The translations under genes and the position numbers were made by a program. A stretch of DNA of 64,000 nucleotides, taken from assembly GCF_000420405.1 (NCBI RefSeq), contig NZ_ATUW01000001.1, positions 153,072-217,071 of the forward strand, given 5' to 3'. The notes below the pieces were generated by a model, which made no database searches, had not been told where the DNA came from, and saw nothing but the letters and a program-made list of their open reading frames with translations. Of this stretch, positions 17,499 to 25,938 are shown one piece after another (the first letter of the stretch is position 1; the number at the start of each line of letters is the position of its first letter). Origin of the DNA: Winkia neuii subsp. neuii DSM 8576. GTDB taxonomy: Bacteria; Actinomycetota; Actinomycetes; Actinomycetales; Actinomycetaceae.

Positions 17499-19943
17499 TT
17501 AAAAGCTTCTTACTGGATATTCAGTTACCCACTCGGCAGGAATTTCCGTGTAGTAAATACCTTGCCATTCACGTTCCCAGAGCAGCCCAATATTGCCGTT
17601 AGGCAGCATCGCCATAGATTGATATACGTAGTGCCCTGCTTGGAATGTCCTGGACGAGTGCCAACTCGCCCCACCATCTAGGGATACTCTAAGCACCCCT
17701 TTACCTCTGTACGGCTGCGCTGCGGATGCGTTTGCGAATAACACGCTTTCATATCCGTGTGACATACTCCGCGCCGCGGGCAAACTGAATATATCGGGAG
17801 TTTCGTCTTTGAACTCGGGTTCACTCCAGCTAACCCCACCGTCTTGGGAACGCGAAACGGCAATTTTCCGTCCCGGATTGAGGTTGCGCATATACATTGT
17901 CAGCTCATTTTCGCCAGTTTGTACAACGGCAGACTCGTGCAAGGATGCAGTTCGGTCGTGCACTGTCTTTGAATCAATGGTTGTAGATTTAAAATGTCTT
18001 CCATCGTTTGGCGATTTAGATCTGCGCCAATTTTCCCCTCCATCGTCGGAATAAACGACCGCACTAGAGTAAACCGTTGCAACGGAATTTGAGTAGTATA
18101 TGGGCACGATCAAGCGTCCGTCATATTTACCTCCCCTGACCTGCATTGCTGATCCTGGGCTGGTCCCAATGAATTTCATCCAGTCCGCTTTGACCTGATT
18201 GTTAATATGGCGAGGAGTAGTCCAGGTAACTCCATCGTCGTCAGAATGCATTTCAACGAGATAGGCTGTCGGCACCATGAACAGGCCCTCTACAGTAACT
18301 TTAGATTTTTCAGCTGGGTCATATATCGAGTTCAGTTCACGACCCTTCTTGCGCACATTCCCCAACGCATCAATAGAATAGTCTGTCGCTCTCCCCTGGG
18401 AGTCCAGCACCCTGCCCGCTTTATATTTGAAGGTACCGTTAGCGCCGTCCCTTAGAAGTAAGGAGCCATCTTCACCCATTCCAGTACCGGGACCATTATT
18501 CGGCTGACCTACTCCCCCTGGATATAGATCTACGAGCAAAGTTATTCTTCCACTCTTCCGATCTTGCACGAGCGAAGAGTCTATTACCGACGCCGCTTTT
18601 TTGCCCTCCCCAGGCAAGTCGACGAGTTTCTGCAGCGGCTTCCAGGTCTTGCCGTTATCAGACGACCTGCGCACTACTAAGTTAATGTCATTTGGGCTGT
18701 CGTAGGCATTGGGCACCCGCTGATCCGCGCTAGCAATTAACGTTCCACTTTGAGTCCTAATTATTGCAGGAATCCTATAGCTGGCTGCGCCCTCATAACC
18801 GAGGTCGAATAGTGCTATTTCTCCGGGATTTTGATATGAGGAAAGTGATTGAATTTGCGCCGTGTTTAGCCTTCCCTCATACACTCGCAGCCTGGCCCCC
18901 TCACCAGCATAATTATCTATAGACGCCAGGGAGCGCGCGGGCATTTTCCGAGAAGTTAGGTAAGAGCCGTTTAGGTATAGCCCTATCTCATCACTATCTA
19001 TCGCCACAGCGATGGTGTCACCAGGTTTGAGGCCTTTGTTCAGCGGCACTTCAAGCTTTTGCCCTCCTTGGCTAAAAACCAGAGAGCCCCCCAAAGATAG
19101 TATCTGCACATCAGCCTGTCCTCGACGCAACCGCAGTTCGTTATTCCCCGTCCCCTTACTTTCTACTGTGTAGAGCAAAGTAAGTTTTTGGTTGTCAGCC
19201 GTACGGCGTACCGCAGATGGAATCGGCGCGCTCTTATCTGTAGAAAAAACTGGTTGTGGATATCCAGTAATGGCCTTGATCTGCTGCGCAGATAGTGGAG
19301 AACCGTAAATGCTAACCTTACTGATTTGCCCATCGAAACCCCATTGCCTTCCCGAATTGTCGTAATTCGCTCCAAGCCGTAGAGAATCAATGCGGTTTAG
19401 CGAGGAGAAAAATGCTCTCGCAGCAGTGCTAAACACCTGCTGTCCGTCCAGATAAATGCGGGTGTTGTCGTTAGAAACGGTAATTGCAGCTGTATGCTCC
19501 ACCCCATCACTCACGGAGCCGGCATCTTCTGCATCTGCCTTTGCGAGCCAACCTCCAGGGGCCGATTTTTGATCCCTCACTTCCCAATAAATATGCCCGT
19601 TCCGCACTGACAACGTCAGATTCGTGGAGGGATCTTTCGTGTAGGAGGCACTGAGTAGTGCTGCAGAAGGAGATTTTTGAGTCGTTTTAAATCTGACCGC
19701 TATAGTTCCCACGTCTAACGAGGTGAGCTTTTTGGCATATCGCGATAAATCTAGTCCGTCCCCCTGCGCGTGCTGAGCGTAGGGCTCAGACATTTCAATT
19801 AACGGTCGCGACGACCCGCCCTCCTCACTCGCATCGGCGTCCGCCACGCAGATGATACCGACCGCGGCCATCGACGTTGCTAAGAACGACCCCAGCAGCG
19901 CTCTTTTAGATCTAGGTATTCTAGCTGCGGTAACTAGGTCCAT
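17499..19943 (-). CDS. nanH: Exported exo-alpha-sialidase
   Basis: The 814-residue protein begins with a signal peptide (basic residues to ~14, hydrophobic LLGSFLATSMAAVGIICVA, predicted cut near ADASEE). Two laminin-G-like lectin regions (~45-390) precede the propeller, which opens with YRIPAIIRT and has five Asp boxes (SSDNGKTW, SDDDGVTW, SDDGGENW, SQDGGVSW, SLDGGASW). Catalytic features include LHESAVV with the glutamate, MRNLN arginine and HYVYQSMAM tyrosine. There is no LPxTG motif or C-terminal membrane helix, so it should be released or held by its lectin domains. An AAGGTGG ribosome binding site and a promoter with operator lie upstream. It is a tandem paralogue of the following gene. 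Confidence 0.93.
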   Translation of the reverse strand: MDLVTAARIPRSKRALLGSFLATSMAAVGIICVADADASEEGGSSRPLIEMSEPYAQHAQGDGLDLSRYAKKLTSLDVGTIAVRFKTTQKSPSAALLSASYTKDPSTNLTLSVRNGHIYWEVRDQKSAPGGWLAKADAEDAGSVSDGVEHTAAITVSNDNTRIYLDGQQVFSTAARAFFSSLNRIDSLRLGANYDNSGRQWGFDGQISKVSIYGSPLSAQQIKAITGYPQPVFSTDKSAPIPSAVRRTADNQKLTLLYTVESKGTGNNELRLRRGQADVQILSLGGSLVFSQGGQKLEVPLNKGLKPGDTIAVAIDSDEIGLYLNGSYLTSRKMPARSLASIDNYAGEGARLRVYEGRLNTAQIQSLSSYQNPGEIALFDLGYEGAASYRIPAIIRTQSGTLIASADQRVPNAYDSPNDINLVVRRSSDNGKTWKPLQKLVDLPGEGKKAASVIDSSLVQDRKSGRITLLVDLYPGGVGQPNNGPGTGMGEDGSLLLRDGANGTFKYKAGRVLDSQGRATDYSIDALGNVRKKGRELNSIYDPAEKSKVTVEGLFMVPTAYLVEMHSDDDGVTWTTPRHINNQVKADWMKFIGTSPGSAMQVRGGKYDGRLIVPIYYSNSVATVYSSAVVYSDDGGENWRRSKSPNDGRHFKSTTIDSKTVHDRTASLHESAVVQTGENELTMYMRNLNPGRKIAVSRSQDGGVSWSEPEFKDETPDIFSLPAARSMSHGYESVLFANASAAQPYRGKGVLRVSLDGGASWHSSRTFQAGHYVYQSMAMLPNGNIGLLWEREWQGIYYTEIPAEWVTEYPVRSF

Positions 19944-19964
19944 GTTTCACTACCACCTTGTAGC

Positions 19965-20018
19965 ATCAGTTGTCTGACATCTAATCGACATGCTAGCCGA
20001 CACTCTAGCTCATGGCAA
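19965..20018 (-). promoter_or_regulatory. Sialidase operon promoter and operator
   Basis: On the minus strand TTGCCA (20018-20013) and TAGCAT (19995-19990) are spaced by 17 bases. About ten bases downstream lies ATGTCAGACAACTGAT (19980-19965), the mirror of the nanT site. The operator would cover the transcription start, a usual repressor arrangement. Confidence 0.55.
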
Positions 20019-20080
20019 GCAACCTAAAAATACGCCTTCCAACTGCAGATACAGTTTGACCTAGAGAACTCCAACCCCTC

Positions 20081-20129
20081 TTGCAAAGACGGAAAACCGC
20101 TGCTATAACTTACTTGTAAGACAACTGAT
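20081..20129 (+). promoter_or_regulatory. nanT operon promoter and operator
   Basis: TTGCAA (20081-20086) and TATAAC (20104-20109) are separated by 17 bases. Immediately downstream is TTGTAAGACAACTGAT (20114-20129), containing the palindrome TTGT-AAG-ACAA. The shared 11-mer AGACAACTGAT occurs in opposite orientation at the sialidase promoter, 150 bp away. Confidence 0.6.
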
Positions 20130-20176
20130 CTGTTGGCTACACCTGTTCAAAGACGAATATAAGGAGTCATTCCCAA

Positions 20177-21658
20177 ATGAGTAACAAAGGTGTCGCGTCA
20201 CCTACGCGCAATAAATCCTGGTGGGAATACTTGGGGAAAGAAGACTGGAAAGCATTTTTCGCTGCCTGGCTCGGCGTACTTCTCGATGGGTACGACTTTG
20301 TATTGATTTCTTTCGCCCTTCCAGCAATTATCAAGGCTTTCGACCTCACGCTCGTACAAGGTGCGTCGCTAATTTCTGCTGCATTTATCAGTCGCTGGAT
20401 TGGCGGACTAGTCCTAGGCGCCGTCGGCGATCGCTACGGCCGAAAACCAGCGATGGTTCTTTCTATTTTCATGTTTGCCTTCGGCTCTATTGCTTGTGCC
20501 ATAGCTCCAAACTTCTGGGTACTGTTCATTCTGCGGTTGGTAATTGGCTTCGCAATGGCAGGAGAGTATTCCTCTTCGGCTACCTATGTAATCGAGTCCT
20601 GGCCCGTCCATATGCGCAACAAGGCTTCCGGATTCTTGCTGTCCGGCTACGCATTTGGCGTCATTGCAGCAGCTCAAGTAGACAAATACTTCGTCACCTG
20701 GGTTGACTCGATTCACCCCGGATGGGGATGGAGAGCCCTATTCCTGACTGGGGTGGTGCCCATCGTGATCGCCATCTACATGCGCAAATCTTTGCCTGAA
20801 GCATCAGATTGGGAAGAGGCCAAGTCGAAGGGCCATGTTCAAAATAACGACATGCTCGCAGTGCTTTTTGGCGGAAACAAAAAAGCTCTTAACTACCTTG
20901 CGGTAGTTGTCGCTTCCGTAGCTCTATTGTTAATCTTTACTTCAATTACCTCCGGCGTAGCGGTGACTGCGATATTGGGAGCAATCTGCGCAATCATCTT
21001 CATCTACTTCATTGTTCAGTTCAACAAAAACCGCTGGATCACAGGCGTTGCAATCATGCTCACGATCTTTGCTTCCTTTATGTACACCTGGCCTATCCAA
21101 GGCCTTCTGCCTACCTACTTACAAGGCGTGGGTATGGATCAGCAACTTGTTGCAAATGTTGTCTCGTTCGCTGGGCTGGGCAATGCCTGCGGCTACATTA
21201 TTGCGGGCTTTGCAGGTGACCGTTTCGGCATGCGTCGCTGGTATGCCATCTCGCTTCTGCTCTCGCAGCTAATCGTTTTCCCATTGTTTATGCAAAATGG
21301 CAAGTACGTAATACTCGTTGCCGCACTTCTATTCTTCCAACAGATGTTTGGCCAGGGTATCTCCGGGCTTTTGCCCAAGTGGGTGTCGAGCTATTTCCCA
21401 GTAGACAAGCGAGCAGCTGGACTCGGTTTCTGCTACAACGTAGGCGCACTTGGTGGAGCAGTTGGCCCGGTACTGGGCGCCGCAGTGGCGGCAAAAGTCT
21501 CGCTTGGCATGGCACTAGCTATTCTCTCTGCAGGTTTTGCAGCAGTAGTCATGATTTCGATCGGCGCTAATATTCCTCGTCTCCTTCAGAAGGCCGTGGC
21601 CCCCGAAGCAGTTCGCATTGAAGATGGCGACGACGAGGTAATCAAGGAAGGCAAATAA
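20177..21658 (+). CDS. nanT: Sialic acid MFS transporter (NanT-like)
   Basis: This 493-residue major facilitator has about 12-14 helices. It shows the MFS A motif GAVGDRYGRKPAM after TM2 and AGFAGDRFGMRRW in the second half, an LLDGYDFVLISFALP first helix typical of NanT and related acid:proton symporters, and an EYSSSATYVIESWP segment. An AAGGAG ribosome binding site precedes the ATG. It is the first gene of the rightward nan operon, and its stop overlaps the next start (TAATG). Import of free N-acetylneuraminate is inferred from the operon; an extra helix pair in the middle is seen in other NanT proteins. Confidence 0.88.
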   Translation: MSNKGVASPTRNKSWWEYLGKEDWKAFFAAWLGVLLDGYDFVLISFALPAIIKAFDLTLVQGASLISAAFISRWIGGLVLGAVGDRYGRKPAMVLSIFMFAFGSIACAIAPNFWVLFILRLVIGFAMAGEYSSSATYVIESWPVHMRNKASGFLLSGYAFGVIAAAQVDKYFVTWVDSIHPGWGWRALFLTGVVPIVIAIYMRKSLPEASDWEEAKSKGHVQNNDMLAVLFGGNKKALNYLAVVVASVALLLIFTSITSGVAVTAILGAICAIIFIYFIVQFNKNRWITGVAIMLTIFASFMYTWPIQGLLPTYLQGVGMDQQLVANVVSFAGLGNACGYIIAGFAGDRFGMRRWYAISLLLSQLIVFPLFMQNGKYVILVAALLFFQQMFGQGISGLLPKWVSSYFPVDKRAAGLGFCYNVGALGGAVGPVLGAAVAAKVSLGMALAILSAGFAAVVMISIGANIPRLLQKAVAPEAVRIEDGDDEVIKEGK

Positions 21659-22557
21659 TGTCCCAACTATTCGTGGTAGGAGCCTACGCATCTTTACCAG
21701 AAGAAGGCAGGCAAGACGACTACTATCAACTCCTACACCAAGAAAAATGGATTGACGGGATCGAGATACCTTTTCCGGGCGTCATCAAAAACAACGCACG
21801 AGATTTTGCCAGAGTACTGTCTAAAGACTGGAGTGCCAATACAATTACTGCAATCCCTGGCACCATGCAAAATGTTTGGAAAGATCCTAAGTTTGGGCTT
21901 GCCTCCCCTGACGAAACTGGTAGAGAGGCCGCGCTTGGCTTTTGCGATGAGATCAGGAATTCCGTCATTGAGCTAAACACTGAGTCAGGTAGGAGCTCAA
22001 TTAGCTATATCCAGCTACATTCTGCTCCCACAAAGCTGGCGAACGCTACTTCCTTCTGCAAGTCTCTAGAACAGCTACTCAAACAGGACTGGGGCGGGGC
22101 AAAACTAGTTATCGAGCACTGCGACAAGTTTGTCCCATCCCAAAAACCCGAAAAAGGATTTCTCTCCATAGGCCAAGAAATCAATATAGCGCGTGAGCTT
22201 GGCGTAAGAATCCACATAAATTGGGGACGGTCAGCAGTTGAAGGCCGCTCAGCAGACACCGCCTATGACCACATTCAAGAATGCGCTAAGAACGGTGTAC
22301 TAGCTGGACTCATCTTCTCCGGAGCCGGCCCAGAACCCACCCAGTATGGGTATTCCTGGATAGACGGGCATCTACCTACTTCCGCCTACGAGCCTAGTTC
22401 TCTACTAACTTCGAATCAGATCGAACGCTGTTCGCAGGCAGCAGAGTCCGCCGAATATATTGGCGCAAAAATCTGCGTACCTAAAACGGCGCCCCTCTTG
22501 GAGCGCGTGCAAATGCTAAGAAATATTTACGATTCAACTAAAGGAATTGAAAAGTGA
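21658..22557 (+). CDS. DUF4862-like protein in the sialic acid operon
   Basis: I do not know a proven function for this 299-residue protein. It resembles the DUF4862 family, found in sugar-acid clusters of actinobacteria, and looks like a TIM-barrel of the xylose-isomerase-like type: alternating strand-helix pattern with acidic and histidine residues at strand ends (WIDGIEIPFPG, AKLVIEHCDKF, VRIHINWGRSA, LAGLIFSGAGPE, IDGHLP). No signal peptide is present. It is fused by overlap to nanT (TAATG) and to nanA (GTGA), so it is produced with them. A sugar epimerase, mutarotase or isomerase acting on sialic acid before the lyase would fit, but that is a guess. Confidence 0.7.
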   Translation: MSQLFVVGAYASLPEEGRQDDYYQLLHQEKWIDGIEIPFPGVIKNNARDFARVLSKDWSANTITAIPGTMQNVWKDPKFGLASPDETGREAALGFCDEIRNSVIELNTESGRSSISYIQLHSAPTKLANATSFCKSLEQLLKQDWGGAKLVIEHCDKFVPSQKPEKGFLSIGQEINIARELGVRIHINWGRSAVEGRSADTAYDHIQECAKNGVLAGLIFSGAGPEPTQYGYSWIDGHLPTSAYEPSSLLTSNQIERCSQAAESAEYIGAKICVPKTAPLLERVQMLRNIYDSTKGIEK

Positions 22558-23474
22558 GCAAGTTTAAAGGTGTTATACCACCAGTCGTAACTCCTCTTAC
22601 CGAGTCGGGCGAGCTGGACAAAACTAGTTTCAAACGTTCCATAGATAGGATGATTGAAGCAGGAGTAAATGGACTTTTCATACTGGGATCGTCCGGTGAA
22701 GTCGCCTTCTCTACTGACGCACGTCGCGAAGAGATTCTAAGAGCCGCCAAGGAAATTGTTGGCGACAGAGTCCCACTTCTAGCTGGATGCATCGACACTG
22801 AGACGCTACGCGTTATAGAGCACGCAAAGGTAGCAGAAGAGCTCGGTTACGACGCGATCGTGGCCACCGCACCATTCTATGCGCTGGGAGGTCTACCCGA
22901 GATTGAACGACATTTTCGCGTTATTCATGAAGCAACGTCGTTGCCAATCTTCGCCTACGACATTCCGGTATGCGTACACGTGAAGTTGCCGGGTGCCCTT
23001 CTTCTAAAACTCGGCAAGGACGGCGTGATCGCTGGCGTAAAGGATTCCTCTGGAGATGACGTGGCTTTCCGCTTCCTTGCTGACGACAATGAGGAAGCCG
23101 GCCACCCACTTGCCTTATTTACAGGCCAAGAAGTAGTTGTCGACGGCGCCTACATGGCCGGTGCAGATGGGTCGGTACCAGGTCTGGCGAACGTGGATCC
23201 AGTTAGCTATGTAAAGCAGTGGCAGGCTTATCAGGCGGGCGATTGGGATACCGTTCGCACCACTCAAAACCACCTGTCGGCACTAATGCGCATTACCTCG
23301 GTAGTACAAAACGTTTCTGGTTTTGGGGCAGGAGTTGGAGCCTTCAAGACTGCCATGAAATTACTCGGCGTGTACGATTCAAACATGATGCCTGAGCCCG
23401 TGGCAGCGCTTGAAGGCGAGAACGTACAGCGTATTCGAAATGTGTTAGTAAAAACAGGGATGCTAAGTGACTAA
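22554..23474 (+). CDS. nanA: N-acetylneuraminate lyase (DHDPS family)
   Basis: The 306-residue class I aldolase splits N-acetylneuraminate into ManNAc and pyruvate. Family marks are GVIPPVVTPL at the N-terminus, FILGSSGEVAF (the GSSGE pyruvate-carboxylate motif), the tyrosine in FAYDIPVC, and the Schiff-base lysine in AGVKDSSGD. The DHDPS family also includes dihydrodipicolinate synthase and keto-deoxy sugar aldolases, but position between nanT and nanK/nanE supports the lyase. The start is a GTG overlapping the previous stop; its own stop overlaps nanK. Confidence 0.88.
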   Translation: MSKFKGVIPPVVTPLTESGELDKTSFKRSIDRMIEAGVNGLFILGSSGEVAFSTDARREEILRAAKEIVGDRVPLLAGCIDTETLRVIEHAKVAEELGYDAIVATAPFYALGGLPEIERHFRVIHEATSLPIFAYDIPVCVHVKLPGALLLKLGKDGVIAGVKDSSGDDVAFRFLADDNEEAGHPLALFTGQEVVVDGAYMAGADGSVPGLANVDPVSYVKQWQAYQAGDWDTVRTTQNHLSALMRITSVVQNVSGFGAGVGAFKTAMKLLGVYDSNMMPEPVAALEGENVQRIRNVLVKTGMLSD

Positions 23475-24408
23475 CATAGCCGCAATAGACATAGGCGGCA
23501 CAAAGATTGGCGCCGGTCTTATTTGCACCAGGACTGGGAATATCACTCGCATACCGGACCTTCCCACTCCGGCTCGGGAGGGCAGCGGCGCAGTATGCGC
23601 CGCTGCCGCCCAGCAGCTGTCTAAGATTCTGGAAAATGGACGGGCAGAAGCGATCGGTATATCTACCGCAGGGATCGTAGATACAGACAGTGGAACTATC
23701 ACATCCGCCACTGATCTAATCAAAAATTGGGCGGGAACGAACCTAAAAAACTATTTTCAGAACGAGTATGCACTACCCACCTTCGCCCTAAATGACGTGC
23801 ATGCCCACGCACTCGGCGAAGCCAAATGGGGCGTCGGGAAAAATTACAGATCCATCCTGTCGGTTGCTGTAGGCACGGGCATGGGGGGAGCCTTCGTACA
23901 AGACGGACGCTTACTACAAGGAGCACACTTCGCTTCCGGCCATGTTGGTCATGTAGTTCACCCGTTAGCCAGGGGACTGGAATGCTCTTGCGGTGGATTT
24001 AGCCACATCGAAACGGTGGCCTCCGGTAGTGGCCAGGTTCGTTTTTATAACAACAAGCGCCCCCCAGAAATTTCAGAAGTTTTTAGCGGAAAAGAGATCT
24101 CTACCCGCGCAGCTCAAGGGGAAAAATACGCACAAAAGATACTAGAAGAAACAGCCTACGCACTAGGGCAAGTCCTGGGTGGATTGTGCAACTGTTTTGA
24201 TCCCCACGCAGTGATCTTGTCAGGCTCGGTAACTAAAAGTGGGAGCAAGTGGCTAACACAAGTTAAGGCTGGCTATTCCAAGACCGCACTACCGCCGCTG
24301 CGCAGCATTCCACTATTGAAAGGAGAACTCGGCTCTACTGCCCCACTCCTAGGCGCAGCTTCCTGGGCCGATTCGAAATTGGAAGAAACAAATGAACAAG
24401 GTAATTGA
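23467..24408 (+). CDS. nanK: ROK family N-acetylmannosamine kinase
   Basis: The 313-residue sugar kinase has the ROK ATP motif AAIDIGGTKIGAGL at the N-terminus, the catalytic region LNDVHAHALGEAKWG with the aspartate, GTGMGGAFV, and the zinc region GHVVH...ECSCGGFSHIE. In that motif the usual GC pair after CxCG is replaced by SH, so the metal would need a histidine ligand. It phosphorylates ManNAc to ManNAc-6-P between lyase and epimerase. It starts at GTG, overlapping nanA by 8 nt, and ends inside nanE. Confidence 0.9.
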   Translation: MTNIAAIDIGGTKIGAGLICTRTGNITRIPDLPTPAREGSGAVCAAAAQQLSKILENGRAEAIGISTAGIVDTDSGTITSATDLIKNWAGTNLKNYFQNEYALPTFALNDVHAHALGEAKWGVGKNYRSILSVAVGTGMGGAFVQDGRLLQGAHFASGHVGHVVHPLARGLECSCGGFSHIETVASGSGQVRFYNNKRPPEISEVFSGKEISTRAAQGEKYAQKILEETAYALGQVLGGLCNCFDPHAVILSGSVTKSGSKWLTQVKAGYSKTALPPLRSIPLLKGELGSTAPLLGAASWADSKLEETNEQGN

Positions 24409-25072
24409 ATCCCTTCGCGGAGGACTCATTGTTAGCGTCCAAGCCTATCCGGGCGAACCTATGCGTAACCCGGAAACGATGGCGCAGATTGCACGGGCTG
24501 CCGAACAGGGCGGCGCTGTTGGAATACGCTGCCAGGGCTTAGCAGATATTTCAGCTATAAAAGGGCGCGTAGAAATTCCAGTATTAGGGATCTGGAAAGA
24601 AGGCCATGACGGAGTGTTCATCACCCCAACCCTTAGGCACGCACGCGCCTGCTCCACGGCTGGTGCCGATATAGTGGCACTCGACGCAACCAGGCGCCCC
24701 AGGCCTGACGGACGCACATACGCGCAAACTGTTTCAGCTCTACACGACGAAGGAATACTCGTAATGGCTGATTGCGGATCAATTGACGACGCACGCCAAG
24801 CAGCAGAGTGCGAAACCGACGTGCTGTCGACCACACTTGCGGGATACACTGGTGAACGCATTAAGACTGATGGGCCAGATATGGATCTCCTCGCCCAAAT
24901 GGTTGGGGAGTTTCCAAACATCCCCATCATTTGCGAGGGACGAGTTCACACCCCGGCGCAGGCAAGTGCTGTGATGAAAAAAGGTGCTTGGGCAGCCGTA
25001 GTGGGGACGGCAATAACACATCCAACGACTATCACCAGCTGGTTCAGCCAGGCTATAAAAAACGCAGAATAA
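24392..25072 (+). CDS. nanE: N-acetylmannosamine-6-phosphate 2-epimerase
   Basis: The 226-residue TIM-barrel enzyme converts ManNAc-6-P to GlcNAc-6-P. Signature segments are GGLIVSVQAYPGEPM, GAVGIRCQG, IPVLGIWKEG with the catalytic lysine, DIVALDATRRPRPDG, VMADCGSIDDA and AAVVGTAITHP for phosphate binding. It overlaps nanK by 17 nt and is followed after 11 nt by nagB, so the operon continues. The product needs NagA deacetylase to reach NagB; no nagA is present in this window. Confidence 0.94.
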   Translation: MNKVIESLRGGLIVSVQAYPGEPMRNPETMAQIARAAEQGGAVGIRCQGLADISAIKGRVEIPVLGIWKEGHDGVFITPTLRHARACSTAGADIVALDATRRPRPDGRTYAQTVSALHDEGILVMADCGSIDDARQAAECETDVLSTTLAGYTGERIKTDGPDMDLLAQMVGEFPNIPIICEGRVHTPAQASAVMKKGAWAAVVGTAITHPTTITSWFSQAIKNAE

Positions 25073-25083
25073 AAGGAGCAACG

Positions 25084-25857
25084 ATGCGCATAGGCATATT
25101 CAACACCGCTTTGGACGCGTGTGACGCGGCCGCAAAGTTCATCATCGAAAACTTCCCAAAGGGCGGCAACTTGGGGGTTGCCACCGGCTCTACCCCCTTG
25201 CCTTTGTACTTGCGTTTGCGCGCCGCCCACCACAGAGGCGAATTCGATCTGTCTGATTCGCAGGCCTTTGCCCTAGACGAATACGTAGAAATCGGTTCCG
25301 ACGATCCGCAGCGCTACCGAAACGTGCTCCGCTACGAACTAGTTGGCGACGACAAGACTGGCCTGAGCGAAAACGCTCTGCACACTCCCCTAGCAAAAGG
25401 CGGAGATCCCGAGCAGGCAGCCGAAGCCTACGAAAAGGAAATAGCTGCCGCCGGTGGCGTTGATATTCAAATACTAGGAGTTGGGGCGAACGGGCACATA
25501 GGGTTTAACGAACCTGGCGAATCTTTCAACTCGCGCACTCATTCCGGCACGCTAACCGAACAGACACGTGCCGACAACGCCCGCTTTTTCGGCGACGAGC
25601 CAAGCTCCGTTCCCACCCACTGTGTTACACAAGGGCTGGGCACAATCATGGACGCACGCACTATTGTGTTACTCGCTACCGGGCCGGCCAAGGCTGAAGC
25701 GGTTCGCGCCCTCGTAGAGGGCGAAATAAGCGAAGACTGCCCTGCATCCATCCTGCAAAAGCACCCGAATGTCATCGTGTTCCTGAACAACAACGCCGCC
25801 GCCAAGCTAGAACGCAAAGCCGACTACAAGAAAGCCTGGGTGGCCGACCAAAACTAG
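25084..25857 (+). CDS. nagB: Glucosamine-6-phosphate deaminase
   Basis: The 257-residue enzyme converts glucosamine-6-phosphate to fructose-6-phosphate and ammonia, feeding amino sugars into glycolysis. Motifs: GVATGSTPLPLYLRL (phosphate loop), FALDEYVEI with the catalytic aspartate, and GVGANGHIGFNEPG. The start is the ATG at 25084 with an AAAAGGAG ribosome binding site 5 nt before; the frame stays open further upstream only because it overlaps nanE. It is the last gene of the nan operon before a hairpin at 25895-25925. Confidence 0.94.
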   Translation: MRIGIFNTALDACDAAAKFIIENFPKGGNLGVATGSTPLPLYLRLRAAHHRGEFDLSDSQAFALDEYVEIGSDDPQRYRNVLRYELVGDDKTGLSENALHTPLAKGGDPEQAAEAYEKEIAAAGGVDIQILGVGANGHIGFNEPGESFNSRTHSGTLTEQTRADNARFFGDEPSSVPTHCVTQGLGTIMDARTIVLLATGPAKAEAVRALVEGEISEDCPASILQKHPNVIVFLNNNAAAKLERKADYKKAWVADQN

Positions 25858-25894
25858 TCAGAGGCCGAGGCGGTGACCTTCCGCGCATTTACCT

Positions 25895-25925
25895 CCCCCG
25901 CCAGGCAAATACCGCCTGACGGGGG
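25895..25925 (+). other. Hairpin between nagB and the second MFS gene
   Basis: CCCCCGCCAGGC (25895-25906) and GCCTGACGGGGG (25914-25925) form a 12-bp stem with one mismatch and a 7-nt loop. There is no T tract after it. Its right arm ends 13 nt before the GTG of the next gene and includes the only G-rich ribosome binding candidate, so it may be an attenuator or translational control element rather than a plain terminator. Confidence 0.5.
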
Positions 25926-25938
25926 ACATTATTGAAGA

